Shown here: positions 24,213 to 34,000 of the stretch, one piece after another
Layout: each line of letters begins with the position of its first letter
Numbering within the stretch: position 1 is the first letter of the stretch
Source: Diphasiastrum complanatum
Taxonomy: Eukaryota > Streptophyta > Lycopodiopsida > Lycopodiales > Lycopodiaceae
Length of the DNA: 61,558 bases
NCBI GenBank assembly: GCA_029204225.1
Contig: MU833074.1
Location: forward strand, 1 to 61,558
Direction: 5' to 3'
The notes under the pieces: generated by a model
Told to the model about the DNA's origin: nothing
The model's database searches: none
The model's input: only the letters and a program-made list of their open reading frames with translations
Translations under genes and position numbers: made by a program

Positions 24213-25119
24213 TCATGGGGGGTATGCTGCATCTCCTACCAAACAATACTTGCCTAGCAATCCAACAATACACCTCTGTCCAAGTTTTGATTGTTGAAAC
24301 AAACTCCAATCGTGCATACTACCCACCCACCCCACATCGTAATCCCAAATAACACAATTTGCATGTACCACCACCTGCAATAAAATGGAGTGAAAACCCT
24401 TTCTATTGAAGTAATCTTGCACTTGTTGTGTTGGAGCAATGATGGGAATGTGGCTTCCATCTATAGCCCCCACCACATAAGGGATACCTTTGATTTGCTC
24501 GAACTGTGATGCAGATTGTTTCATTCTTGCAGTTGATGGCCATCGTATGCACATGGAATGCAAAGACATTCTAATTGCCCTAGTAAAATTTGACACAATT
24601 TCATGACATGTCGACACGCCAATTCCGAAAGTATTGGAGATTGTTTGTAAGGAGTTGCCAGTGGCCAACCTACATAGTGCAACACACACCCTCATCTCTA
24701 ATGAAACACACTTTCTTATACTGGTGTCAGTCTTGGACATCACATGTGCCACTCGAGAAACAAATGAACTCAAAGTTTTCTTGGGAAACTCGCATTCGTT
24801 GCTTGAACATTTTATCTGTGCATGACCCAAGCAAATATTGTTCTACATACCCTTGTATGCGTGGGTGTGTCCAAACAGACCTTTGGCTTGTTATTCTTTT
24901 GTGTCTAGGTCTACGTGATTGCAGTATATGGAGCAACTTTTGAATCCGTCCAAGGCTACCATGTCTTCTGTCTATGCAATTCTCTTCTATTGCATTTATA
25001 ACAATCCAAAACAACATCATGACTTTGATAAATGAACCACGTGAGGGATCCATATGCTGCAAAATACTTACAACAAATGAGACTACATCAAACATTGCAA
25101 GTACACATGGTTTGGTCAA
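24213..25119 (-). pseudogene. PIF/Harbinger DDE transposase, frameshifted and C-terminally truncated
   Basis: The minus strand encodes a plant Harbinger transposase (DDE_4 family). From 25119 one frame gives the N-terminal region with MFKQRMRVSQENFEF. Near 24775 the coding sequence shifts frame and continues as SKTDTSIRKCVSLEMRVCVA, then LCRLATGNSLQTISNTFGIG (helix-turn-helix), GIPYVVGAIDGSHIPI (first catalytic Asp) and WDYDVGWVGSMHDWSLF (second Asp region). It ends in KYCLVGDAAYPP followed by a TGA at 24213, just where the family continues with 'LLPWLMTPF', so the segment with the catalytic Glu is lost. I could not identify terminal inverted repeats. Confidence 0.88.
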
Positions 25120-25129
25120 GCAACTTCAT

Positions 25130-25668
25130 TTGACAGTTGAAATTTATGGCATTTACTCTTGGATCCTACAATTGAGTCAATGAAATCAATAGCAAAATTG
25201 TAGCACAAATCAATGGTGCAACAGAAAGCATGTACTCTTGATCTACTACCAACAAGACAATGATGTTTTGCATTCCATTCCGCTGTAAGCTTTCACAGTA
25301 ATCGTAAGCTATTGTGATGATTTGCTAAAAAAATAAGGTGTCACTCCAAGGTGAGTTTGAGCATTAGAATATATATTTTTTGAATCTTAATATGCAATCT
25401 GTGTTTTTTATTTAAAGTTCAACAATTCCAATCCCATAACATAAGGCAAAGCTTTTCAAGATGTATGGATTTGGCTAGGTCTTTTGATTTCATAAAATGT
25501 TTGACATGTTCAGGTTTCAATTTTGTTTCTTAGAACTTTTTTTCTTTTTTTTTGGTTCATGTCAAGGTTGATGTATAAATGTTCCACATTGAACATGCAC
25601 ACACATCACTTTGATGCAAAACTTACATACACTTGAATCCCAAAAATGAATCAATCTTGATGGCCTCT
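25130..25668. other. Short unassigned interval
   Basis: No coding signal. It should contain one end of the Harbinger element, but no terminal inverted repeat could be matched by eye. Confidence 0.35.
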
Positions 25669-26008
25669 GATCAGAACATGGACGTCTATGACTCCTCAGT
25701 TTTTGATCAGACGATGACTATCTTTGACGCCTGAGGAACTCGCGATATCATACTACTCTTCCATTTATTTCAGAACTATACTTCACATTGAATCTGATTT
25801 CAATAGTACCACACACAAACCATTTTTGATCTCTTCGGTGGACTGTACTCTCGTTTCAGAATATGAATTAAATTTTAAGATCCTGTTGGGCAATCAAAAC
25901 GCATAAAGCTGTGATTATCTTTAGCGTAAGCCAATTAGAACGGGAGAGCTATTCTGCAATATCCTTGCTCTCTTCTCCGTTCTCATTCTTCCTTCTAACT
26001 TGTCCCCA
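25669..26008 (+). mobile_element. 5' LTR, copia family A
   Basis: The LTR starts TGATCAGAACATGG, ends near ...CTTGTCCCCA, and is followed within seven bases by a primer-binding site. Its first 150 bases match, in inverse orientation, the LTR piece at 6343-6509. The start is defined by where homology with that copy begins; the end is set by the primer-binding site. Confidence 0.75.
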
Positions 26009-26014
26009 TCAGAT

Positions 26015-26026
26015 TGGTATCAGAGC
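26015..26026 (+). promoter_or_regulatory. Retroelement primer-binding site (initiator Met tRNA type)
   Basis: TGGTATCAGAGC matches the usual plant Ty1/copia primer-binding site, complementary to the 3' end of initiator methionine tRNA. It lies just after LTR A and before the gag fragment. Confidence 0.9.
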
Positions 26027-26125
26027 TTAGTCCAAATAAACCGAGAGATTAAGTTTGTTCTAATTATTTACTGTTATCATGTCTCATATAGGCAGCTCTT
26101 CTTTTTCATCACTCAGTGAGTCATT

Positions 26126-26655
26126 GACAAGTTCAATGGTTCTAACTTCTACATTTGGAAGTTGAAACTTAGAATGATGTTGATAGATAGAGATCTTTGG
26201 GATGTAGTAGAAGGTGCAGACTTGAAACCAGAAGATGGTGATCAAGCAAAGGCCTGCAGGATCAAAGATCAGAAGGCCTTAGCATGTATCACACTCAATC
26301 TGGCGACTCCCAAATATCTCACATTACCATGTGCCACGTGCAAAACCTCTAAGAAAGCATTGGACTTGTTATCAAGTCTCTATGAGACCCATGATGTAAC
26401 CACGAGATTACATCTTAGAAGAAAGTTCTTTACTCTTAGCATGTCTGATTCTACTGCCATCACTTCTCACATCAACAGCTTCAAGTCCCTGTTGATCAGT
26501 TATCAGCTGCAGGATGTTCTATTCAAGATGATGATGTCGTCATGACCTTGCTTTCTTCTCTTCCAAAGCCCTATGAGCACTTTGTGGTGATGATCTCCAC
26601 ACAACCGGACCTCACAATTCCTAAATTGTGCTTAGATAAGCTAGAGAAATTCTAG
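26126..26655 (+). pseudogene. Ty1/copia gag fragment (UBN2-type)
   Basis: The coding remnant begins KFNGSNFYIWKLKLRMML, typical of plant copia Gag ('L.G.NF..W...M...L'), followed by DLWDVVEGAD, SLYETHDVTTRLHLRRKFF and HINSFKSLLI. After a frameshift near 26510 it continues DDDVVMTLLSSLPKPYEHFV and stops making sense at about 26655. Protease, integrase and RT are absent. It follows directly from LTR A and the primer-binding site, so this is a 5' fragment of one element, cut by the LTR B element. Confidence 0.88.
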
Positions 26656-26679
26656 GAGCTAAAAATAGCATGTTTTACA

Positions 26680-27158
26680 TTGTTTTTGGATCTTGGGATA
26701 TTGACCCCATATTAGGGTGGATCCAATGACCTATTAGGTTAGATGTTAGGGTTAGGTTATGATAAGAACAGAGATTCCCTAAAATGTTCAGATCCAATCT
26801 TGAAATGTATAAACGTATGATGGGATCTCCATCCAAATAGCAAGAAAAATCGAGTTTTTCCACTTCTATCATCATTGTCTTTTGGTGACAAGTTCTAGCT
26901 ATTGGATGTGAGTGTTCTTATGCATTAATTTCTTGGTTTTGAAGGTACTGAACCTGTTTACAGGTATGAGAAGCTTGCTATATTTTACTTTGGTTCATTT
27001 GATCAAATCTATGTGCCTAATGTGGAGTTAAATGCCAAATTTGCTAGTTTTGGTAACTAGTCTTGATTCTAGCTCATAGTTTGGATCTAGATCTTTGATT
27101 TATGCATCCTCTATCACTTTTAGGATTGATTGGGATTCATTTTGCTATAAAATTTTTT
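26680..27158 (+). mobile_element. LTR, family B, plus orientation
   Basis: This LTR matches the minus-strand block at 790-1660, minus an internal segment. It ends close to 27158, just before another initiator-Met-type primer-binding site, so it is a 5' LTR. The left boundary is uncertain by tens of bases. Confidence 0.6.
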
Positions 27159-27161
27159 TCA

Positions 27162-27173
27162 TGGTATCAGGGC
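27162..27173 (+). promoter_or_regulatory. Second retroelement primer-binding site
   Basis: TGGTATCAGGGC differs from the standard site at one position and follows LTR B immediately. Confidence 0.75.
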
Positions 27174-27744
27174 CTAATAAAAAGTGAGCTTTAGATTTCT
27201 CAAGCTTAGTTCCTAGATTTGAGTAGTATTGGCTTTGCTCTAGCTACTAGTTGCTAATCTAGTGATTGTACCTTCAAATTTGGTTTCATTGGAGTGATAA
27301 TAGATCAAAGGGAACTTGTTTTGCTGAGTTATATCTACAGGAACCGAGGTTGACCCATTTCCATTCAACCAAATCAAATTAGAAAGTTCTTATGAGTTGA
27401 ATCTTGGAGTACATGTCTCCTAGTAGAGATTTTCCTAAGGATTTGAATGCAACCACTCTTTAGAAGTTTGGATCAGTCATTTGAGAGCTTAATTAGGACG
27501 TTCTTAGGTTTCTTAAGGTCCTAAAATACACCTTTTAGGTTCAGATCAAGTGTTTTGATGATTTTTTCATCTAGAAATGCAAAACTAGTGAAAATTGTGT
27601 TTCTATTCTACTCGGTTTTGGATAGGTTTGTGATTGAATATGTCAATGTGATTCAACCTGAATTTAAGAGGCTTTATTTGTAAGACATTTGTGTGTTATA
27701 AAGTGTTTTTGGTTCAGTATAGGTGCAAGGAGGAGCTTGCTCTA

Positions 27745-28090
27745 GGCCTTCCAAGATCCATGGAAAAGGAGGAAAAGGTTTTTGAAGCATGTGCTTTGGC
27801 TAAAGCACAAAGTTTGCCTTTCTCTAACACTATCACTAAGACTACTCACCCTCTTAAGTTGATTCATTTTGATGTACATTTTGCTAGCACAAAGAGCAAT
27901 GGTAGAGCCACAATGTTTGTAATCTTGAATGATGAATTCTCTAAGAATCATATTGGCAAAGATATGGTTGAGATCAAGGAGGAGCTTGATCAAGAGGAGG
28001 AGCAAAATCCGAGAGCTTCAACTATTCCAAGGAGAGCCACAAGAGCAGATGGAGCTATCAATGCTCATTTTTGTGGACAAGGAAAGGCAA
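27745..28090 (+). pseudogene. Ty1/copia integrase fragment with internal deletion
   Basis: The frame contains CALAKAQSLPFSNTITKTTH followed by PLKLIHFDVHFASTKSNGRA and FVILNDEFSKN, matching copia 'C..GK....F', 'PLELVHSDV' and 'FIDDYSRK'. The text then jumps to EEEQNPRASTIPRRATRADG, which resembles the basic linker between integrase and RT. Most of the integrase core is therefore deleted. It probably belongs to the family B element whose LTR and primer-binding site lie at 26.7-27.2 kb. Confidence 0.7.
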
Positions 28091-28314
28091 GTTGGAAAGG
28101 GAGGTACATTTTGTACTTCATTTGTTGAGTTTTGTAATGAAGTCCCTTTGAATTCTAATGTATGGAATGAAAGGTGGTTGTCATATCTACTTACTCTTGA
28201 GTCTGCTAGAAGTAAGCATGACATTTTCATTCATAAGTTGAAAGATTTTGACTACATTTTCAAAGAGGCATATTGTGAACCTTGTATGAGAGTAAGTGAA
28301 TTCATTTCTTTTGT

Positions 28315-28472
28315 CAAAATAGACATGACCAACTCTCTTGACTTGACCTAACCTACAATAGGAGTGGGTTGTCACATGGCATCTTGGCCTTCCATGTGTG
28401 GAACCCAATTATACACAATCTTTACAAAGTTCTACATGGCTAGATTTGCCAAAATAGGCTATTTTCACATGT
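28315..28472. repeat. Direct repeat, copy 1 (about 155 bp)
   Basis: Shares long runs with 30569-30723 in the same orientation, for example 'tagacatgaccaactctctt', 'gacttgacctaacctaca' and 'gtggaacccaattatacaca'. Homology stops abruptly at about 28472, after 'ggctattttcacat'. It may be the end of an LTR or of a solo element; no coding sequence or primer-binding site is attached. Confidence 0.85.
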
Positions 28473-28479
28473 AGTTAGT

Positions 28480-29140
28480 TAACCTTGCCTAGTTTATTTA
28501 GTTAGGTAAGTTAGATAGTTGTTGATCAGGATAGACGATAGCGCAGGATAGTTAGTTGCTAAATGTAGTTTAGCTCTAAGGTAATTAGAAGCTAGATCCT
28601 AGGTGACCCAATTAGATCTAGAATGGATGACCCATAAGATAGGCTAATTAGATTGCATTAGATCTATTTACTAGACTATATAGCTTTAGTTTAGATAAAT
28701 CAGTCATGTAATTCACTAGGCCTATCCAGATCCCATAGCTAGGATTAATCTAAGCTAGACCGATTAGATCTAGATAATTAGTCAGATAGATCTTAGACTA
28801 GTTAGACCATTTATATCAGTTAGGTTAGACTTAGGATGAGTTTAGCAATATGATAACCGGTTGTGTCCCATAGACTAGAGTAGTCAAGGTTAGATTATCT
28901 CCTTAATTAGATAGTTAGGCAGATTAGATAGTTAGAAAAATTAGATAGTTATGTAGGTTAGATTAGGTAAATTTGAGTTAGGCATGTAGTTTAAGCTAGA
29001 AATTTAGGTAAATTAGGCTTACGATTAGATCGATCCGATTAGACTAGATTGTCACCTCATAGCATAGTTCAGCCGTAATTTCAAAATAGATCAACTAGAT
29101 AGTAGGATAGATAGAAATTTGGTTACATCTAGTTAGGTAG
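28480..29140. repeat. Degenerate TTAG/AGAT-rich low-complexity block
   Basis: For about 650 bases the plus strand is dominated by variants of 'ttagatag', 'ttaggta' and 'agatctag', with no exact unit. No gene is present. It looks like a very decayed minisatellite or a compositionally biased repeat. Confidence 0.6.
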
Positions 29141-29574
29141 GTTAGACATGATGCTGACAGAACCTTGTATATGGAAATTCCACCTTGTACAAACTGACCT
29201 CACCATGTATAAATTCTGCACCTACCCCACCTCGTCCTCTTTTTCTTTGTAAAAATACACTAGAAATGCCCTTAATGACCTGAAAGGAGCAATATTACTA
29301 TTTTTAGTAGCCTCTGCCCCTGTCATTATTGTCCTCTATTGCAGCTGTACACATGGTCAATTCGGTCTAGAGAAATTCTAGCCTGGATCCAATTTAGGCT
29401 CGATATTTGACAAAATTGCCATTTTTAGTAAACAACGAGAGTTTTTGATTAGAAAATCTCACTAATTTGGCAACCAATCGGGAAATGGACTGTGCATTGA
29501 TAGGATCAATTTTTAAAAATAGTAGTAGGCGAGTAAAACTGACCCCTATATATAGGCGCGAGTAATCCGAAATT

Positions 29575-29995
29575 CATACTTCTGTTTACTCGCCCTAAGT
29601 CGCACTAGCTCGTTTACTCACCCGAATTCGCGCTGCTCATTTTCTCGCGTTCAAACTCTCTGATCTACTGACCATTGGGCCCGCACCTTCCACACATCAT
29701 TTTTCACATTTTTCATTTACTCGTCCTAACTCGTGCACAGAACCATTTACTGGCCATCATCCATTTACTTGCCATATGTGTTTTCTCGCCCACCTCCACT
29801 CTCTTTACTCGCCATCAGTCCACAACAACCTCCTGAACCCATTTTCTACCATTTTCCCTAACTCACCCTAACTCGCTATCAAACCCATTACTCGCCATCA
29901 GACCCATTACTCGCCCTAACTTGCCATCAAATCCATTAGTCGCCCTAACTCGCCACCAGCCCTTTTTTTTGCCATTAGTCTTTTTACTCTCCTAC
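29575..29995. repeat. Degenerate tandem array based on 'ttactcgcc'
   Basis: The words 'ttactcgcc', 'ctaactcgcc' and 'cgccatca' recur about twenty times in 420 bases with irregular spacing, clearest at 29.87-29.97 kb ('acccattactcgcc' repeatedly). A plus-strand frame opens just after it at 30033 (MAPKRRLLGPGQRVRLTRSI, then a stop at 30143). I cannot assign that frame to any family. Confidence 0.7.
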
Positions 29996-30416
29996 ATCCA
30001 TCTTACTTCGAAATTATCGTCTGATCGCACAAATGGCACCAAAACGTCGACTTTTGGGCCCTGGACAACGAGTCAGACTCACTAGGAGCATCGCCCCACC
30101 ATCTAGTCCCAATCGTTCATCCAGTCCCATGACATCTTCTTGAACCACCACCTCACCATTCGCGTCTAAACAGATTGGATCCTCCTCTACATCCACTTCC
30201 CCCAACTGAGAGGAGGCAGAGACCTCTTCCCTTGTATAAACATCTAAGAATGTTTCATGCATCTTATCATCACTACTTGGTACATGAGAAAAGAGTGTAC
30301 ATTTGAATGAATGATTTTCTCTTTTGCCATAGCAATCTTAGCATCCAACTTAAGCAAAGCACCTTGTTTAACACCATTTGCTATGCAATTATCATTCTTC
30401 ATGATAGAACAAACTC

Positions 30417-30532
30417 CATTTTCACCTTAGACCCAACGGGGTTGGCTCAGTTGGTTGGCTTGGCATCCAAAGTTTCTTTGGTCCCAGGTTCGAGCCTCCC
30501 CTTGGAAACCAAGAAGCATTTTCACCTTAGAC
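30417..30532 (+). mobile_element. tRNA-like short retroposon (SINE-like) with 16-bp target duplication
   Basis: The 84-bp body (30433-30516) has box A TGGCTCAGTTGG at 30443-30454 and box B GGTTCGAGCC at 30487-30496, the internal RNA polymerase III promoter elements of tRNA genes. The ends CCAA(C)GGGG and CCCCTTGG can pair like an acceptor stem. Perfect 16-bp direct repeats, CATTTTCACCTTAGAC, flank it at 30417-30432 and 30517-30532. The T-arm pairing is poor, so it is not a functional tRNA gene. The perfect flanking repeat suggests a fairly recent insertion. Confidence 0.88.
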
Positions 30533-30568
30533 TTAGGTGTAGGTCCTATAAAGTAGGGATGACCACCA

Positions 30569-30723
30569 AATAGACATGACCAACTCTCTTGACTTGACCT
30601 AACCTACATTAGAAGTGGGTTGCCATGTGGAATTTTGGTCTTACATGTGTGGAACCCAATTATACACAATATTTACAATGTTCTACATGACTATATTTGC
30701 CAGATTAGGCTATTTTTCACATA
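30569..30723. repeat. Direct repeat, copy 2 (about 155 bp)
   Basis: The partner of 28315-28472 in the same orientation, about 2.25 kb away. It begins at 'tagacatgaccaactctctt' and homology ends near 'ggctatttttcacat'. Confidence 0.85.
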
Positions 30724-31039
30724 TCCATCTTTTTCCTTCTGCATCAGGGTGACGTCAAAACCAACAATGGATACCTAATTTCACACACTAGAAATCCAAA
30801 TCTTCGAGAGGTGATAGACTTTCTATCAGCCACCATCCTTGTGAGCTCCCACCGCCCTAACCACGTGTCCAAGCAAGTCGTGGTTATGACAGCCATGATG
30901 GACGGTGGACCAACTACATCTATGATTGGGCCACACTTCTGGTTAAAGAGTTGTAAGCCGCTTTCAAACGCCCTTCCCGGATCACCTGCGGTGGTCTGCT
31001 TACCATCATCGTCGTCGCCCACCTAGAAAACCTAGGTCT

Positions 31040-34000
31040 CCAGACACCTCCCTAGTAGCTTGTCCATACCACCCACGTCCCAAAGACACACTCGCGCTAC
31101 TGTTGGCAGGTCAGCAATCGCCTGCCTTTACTGTATAAGGTTATCCCCTAGCCAAAAGGAGAAGGATGAGTTGTAGCAGCAATAACTAATATGTTGGAAT
31201 TAATGGTGGCAACAACGAGCAATAATATGCCATTCAATGCCAGATAAAGTTGTTCAAGAGGCAACAAGGTTTGTTTTGCATGGAGGAGGCCATGGATCCA
31301 CAAAAGCAGTGGCATCTAGTCACATGGTGGTACATGCATGGGGAACGAGCCTTGTATTGTGTTAGTTGGCCACTAGAGTCCTCAGAGGACTGCTCATCAT
31401 CCACTTGGAACTGATGAAGTTTTCTATGGTAGCTAGAGCTTGTGTCTTCATTTTTTAATTTTCTGTTCTGGCAATGTCATGTGCAAATACTTTGAGATAT
31501 GGTTGTGGATGAGCAATTCACTGTATCATTTCTAATCCTACTGCACGTAATTACCCAGTAGTTATCCTTTGGTTATTTCATAGGGAATGACAATTGAATA
31601 CAGAATAGGAGTGATGATTCTGGAATTGATGTAGTGGAAATGAGTTTGATGGCAAACTCTGGGAAGAGGACTAAAAATGAACCGTAGGGCCACCATGTCG
31701 GGTGCTACTGACAGACACATGATTTGCATCAAGTTAAAGAGATGAGTCAGCTTCGGAACTGCTATACTTGTTCTATCCTTGTGTTTCATTGATTACAAAT
31801 CTGTTATAACGATCCCTTGGCGGAATTTTTGTTTTTGATAACACTTTTTCCATCTTAATTCTTTCTCAAGAAAACATTTTGATGGAACACAAGGGAGGAA
31901 GCATGTCAACTCTACATAGTACATCAAGATTTTGTGATTGATATTACACTTACACGTGAAAGTTGAAGCCCACTAATGACTATGCTGATATGTTTTGCCT
32001 TTTATCCCACAACCTTTTTCCTTCATCTCTGGTGGTACTGGCTGTCATTTTTTCAACACCTTTGTGGCTCGACAATCTACCACACGAAGTTTTCATTTTC
32101 ATATTATTAGAATCACACATTTTCATTTATGACAGATTTGTTCTTTCAACCATGCTCTCTTCTTGGGAAATGACACTTCTTATGCTACAACAGACGATTT
32201 TAATGCTTCCTATGCTACTATACCGCATTTGTTACATCAACTCCAAGAGGGTTCTTTAACCAATGCCAACTAAGAGAAGATGGTTAAATTCTGACATTAA
32301 TAGCATAATCTTGTTTAAAGTATTAACACAATAATAATGAAATCTAAAAACATTAACATAAAAATGAAAAACCTTTTTCTTCTTCTCGACATACATTCTT
32401 TGCTTCATATATTGAGTGGATCGAGAGCAAGAAAGAGCTTGATTTGATATCCTCTCCAAAATTTTGGATAAAATACAATTGGAAGATATCATTGATGAGT
32501 AGAGCACATTTTTTGGTGAGGTCTTGTAATAGTTCTTTCATTATCATTTTTTTTGCTTTTGCTTGATCTCTTTGTTAAAATGAAATTTTTTTTCTTATGT
32601 TGAGCTTATGAGCTAATGTGATCCATTATTAACAAAAATACAAAGTAAAATTGAGAAGAAAATATTCTAGGATGTTGATTTTGTAGGTAAATAAATTAGT
32701 ATAGCTACCATATCCAAGTACATGAACTTTTCGTGACTTTAGATCTATGATGCAATTTTGATGAAAATTGTGAGAATAGCCGAAGTAGTTTTGTTTTGCA
32801 AACCATAAGAGTGGTTTGAAGTTTTAGCTCAGAGCAGATTTTTGAGTCACATATCATGCACATGATTACAGAATAGATTTTTAGGAGAATGTGTAATGTG
32901 ATGGCTGAAAATAGTGAAATCTGGTTATGTGCAATTACAATTTGAAGAGAATGAATATGTAGAAAGTGCCTTTGTCTTTTTTTATGAAAATGTTCAACAA
33001 ATTATTGTTATGATTTTTTTTTTAAATACTTAAGTTTCCAAACCTTTAAAATTGAAATTTTAAGACGCAATCATTATTTTTAGTGATTTGAGCAATATAC
33101 AAATTTTAAGATTAACTTATTTAATAGTATTATATGATTAGAATATTAATATCCCAAATTGATTGTATTTGAAAAATGTATACAAGATAAAACAAAAAAA
33201 TTTGTGAAATTTTACTATTTGCAAAATTGTAAATATTATGCTATGTTTGACTTCAGAATAGAATATGTGCCTCTATTTGAAAAATGCTAAAAAATATATT
33301 GATTTCTCATTTTGTTGTAATTGATTTCATGTATTTGGATTTTTTTTATCATAAATGATTATTTTGTGGAACAATTTTAAGCTACGTAATTAAATATCTA
33401 AAATTGGAAATCAAAAATTATAATATATAATGAATAATTTTTTGTGAAAAAAATTTCTCCCTCTTTGATTTTATTTACAATATTTTCAATTTTTGCTTTT
33501 CTAAAAATGCATTTAGAATATATATAAATATTAATTTAAATTTAAATTTCATATGTTTATATTTCTATTTGATTTTTTTAATTTTTTATTTTAAAAGTAG
33601 CTATTTAAATTTTTTATTTTTTTTATTTTTGTTTTTATCTTTTTGAATTAATTTGATACTTTTATTTTAATCTTTTAAGTTTCATTGTTTAATTAGTTTT
33701 TATTTAATTTTCAGTTTCATATTTTTATATTTCCACTATTTTATTTTTTATTTTTAAAATTTTTTATTCATAGACCTAATTGTGTCTTTATTTTTTATTT
33801 CTAATCTAAATCTAAGAGGTGTTTTATTATGTTGAGTAGAGCAAAGCACTTCTTTTTGCTATAATATCATGGTAAAGCATCTTTGTACTACGTTTTTTTG
33901 CTATGATCAGATAGGATTGAGCATATCAAAAAGGTATCATGCAATGATATCATAGCAAACCTCTCTTTGCTATATTCATTTCTATACTTAACATCGCAAA

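Noticed and set aside
30433-30516. Functional tRNA gene
   Set aside because: Boxes A and B are present but the T-arm does not pair well, and perfect target duplications show it is a retroposed copy.
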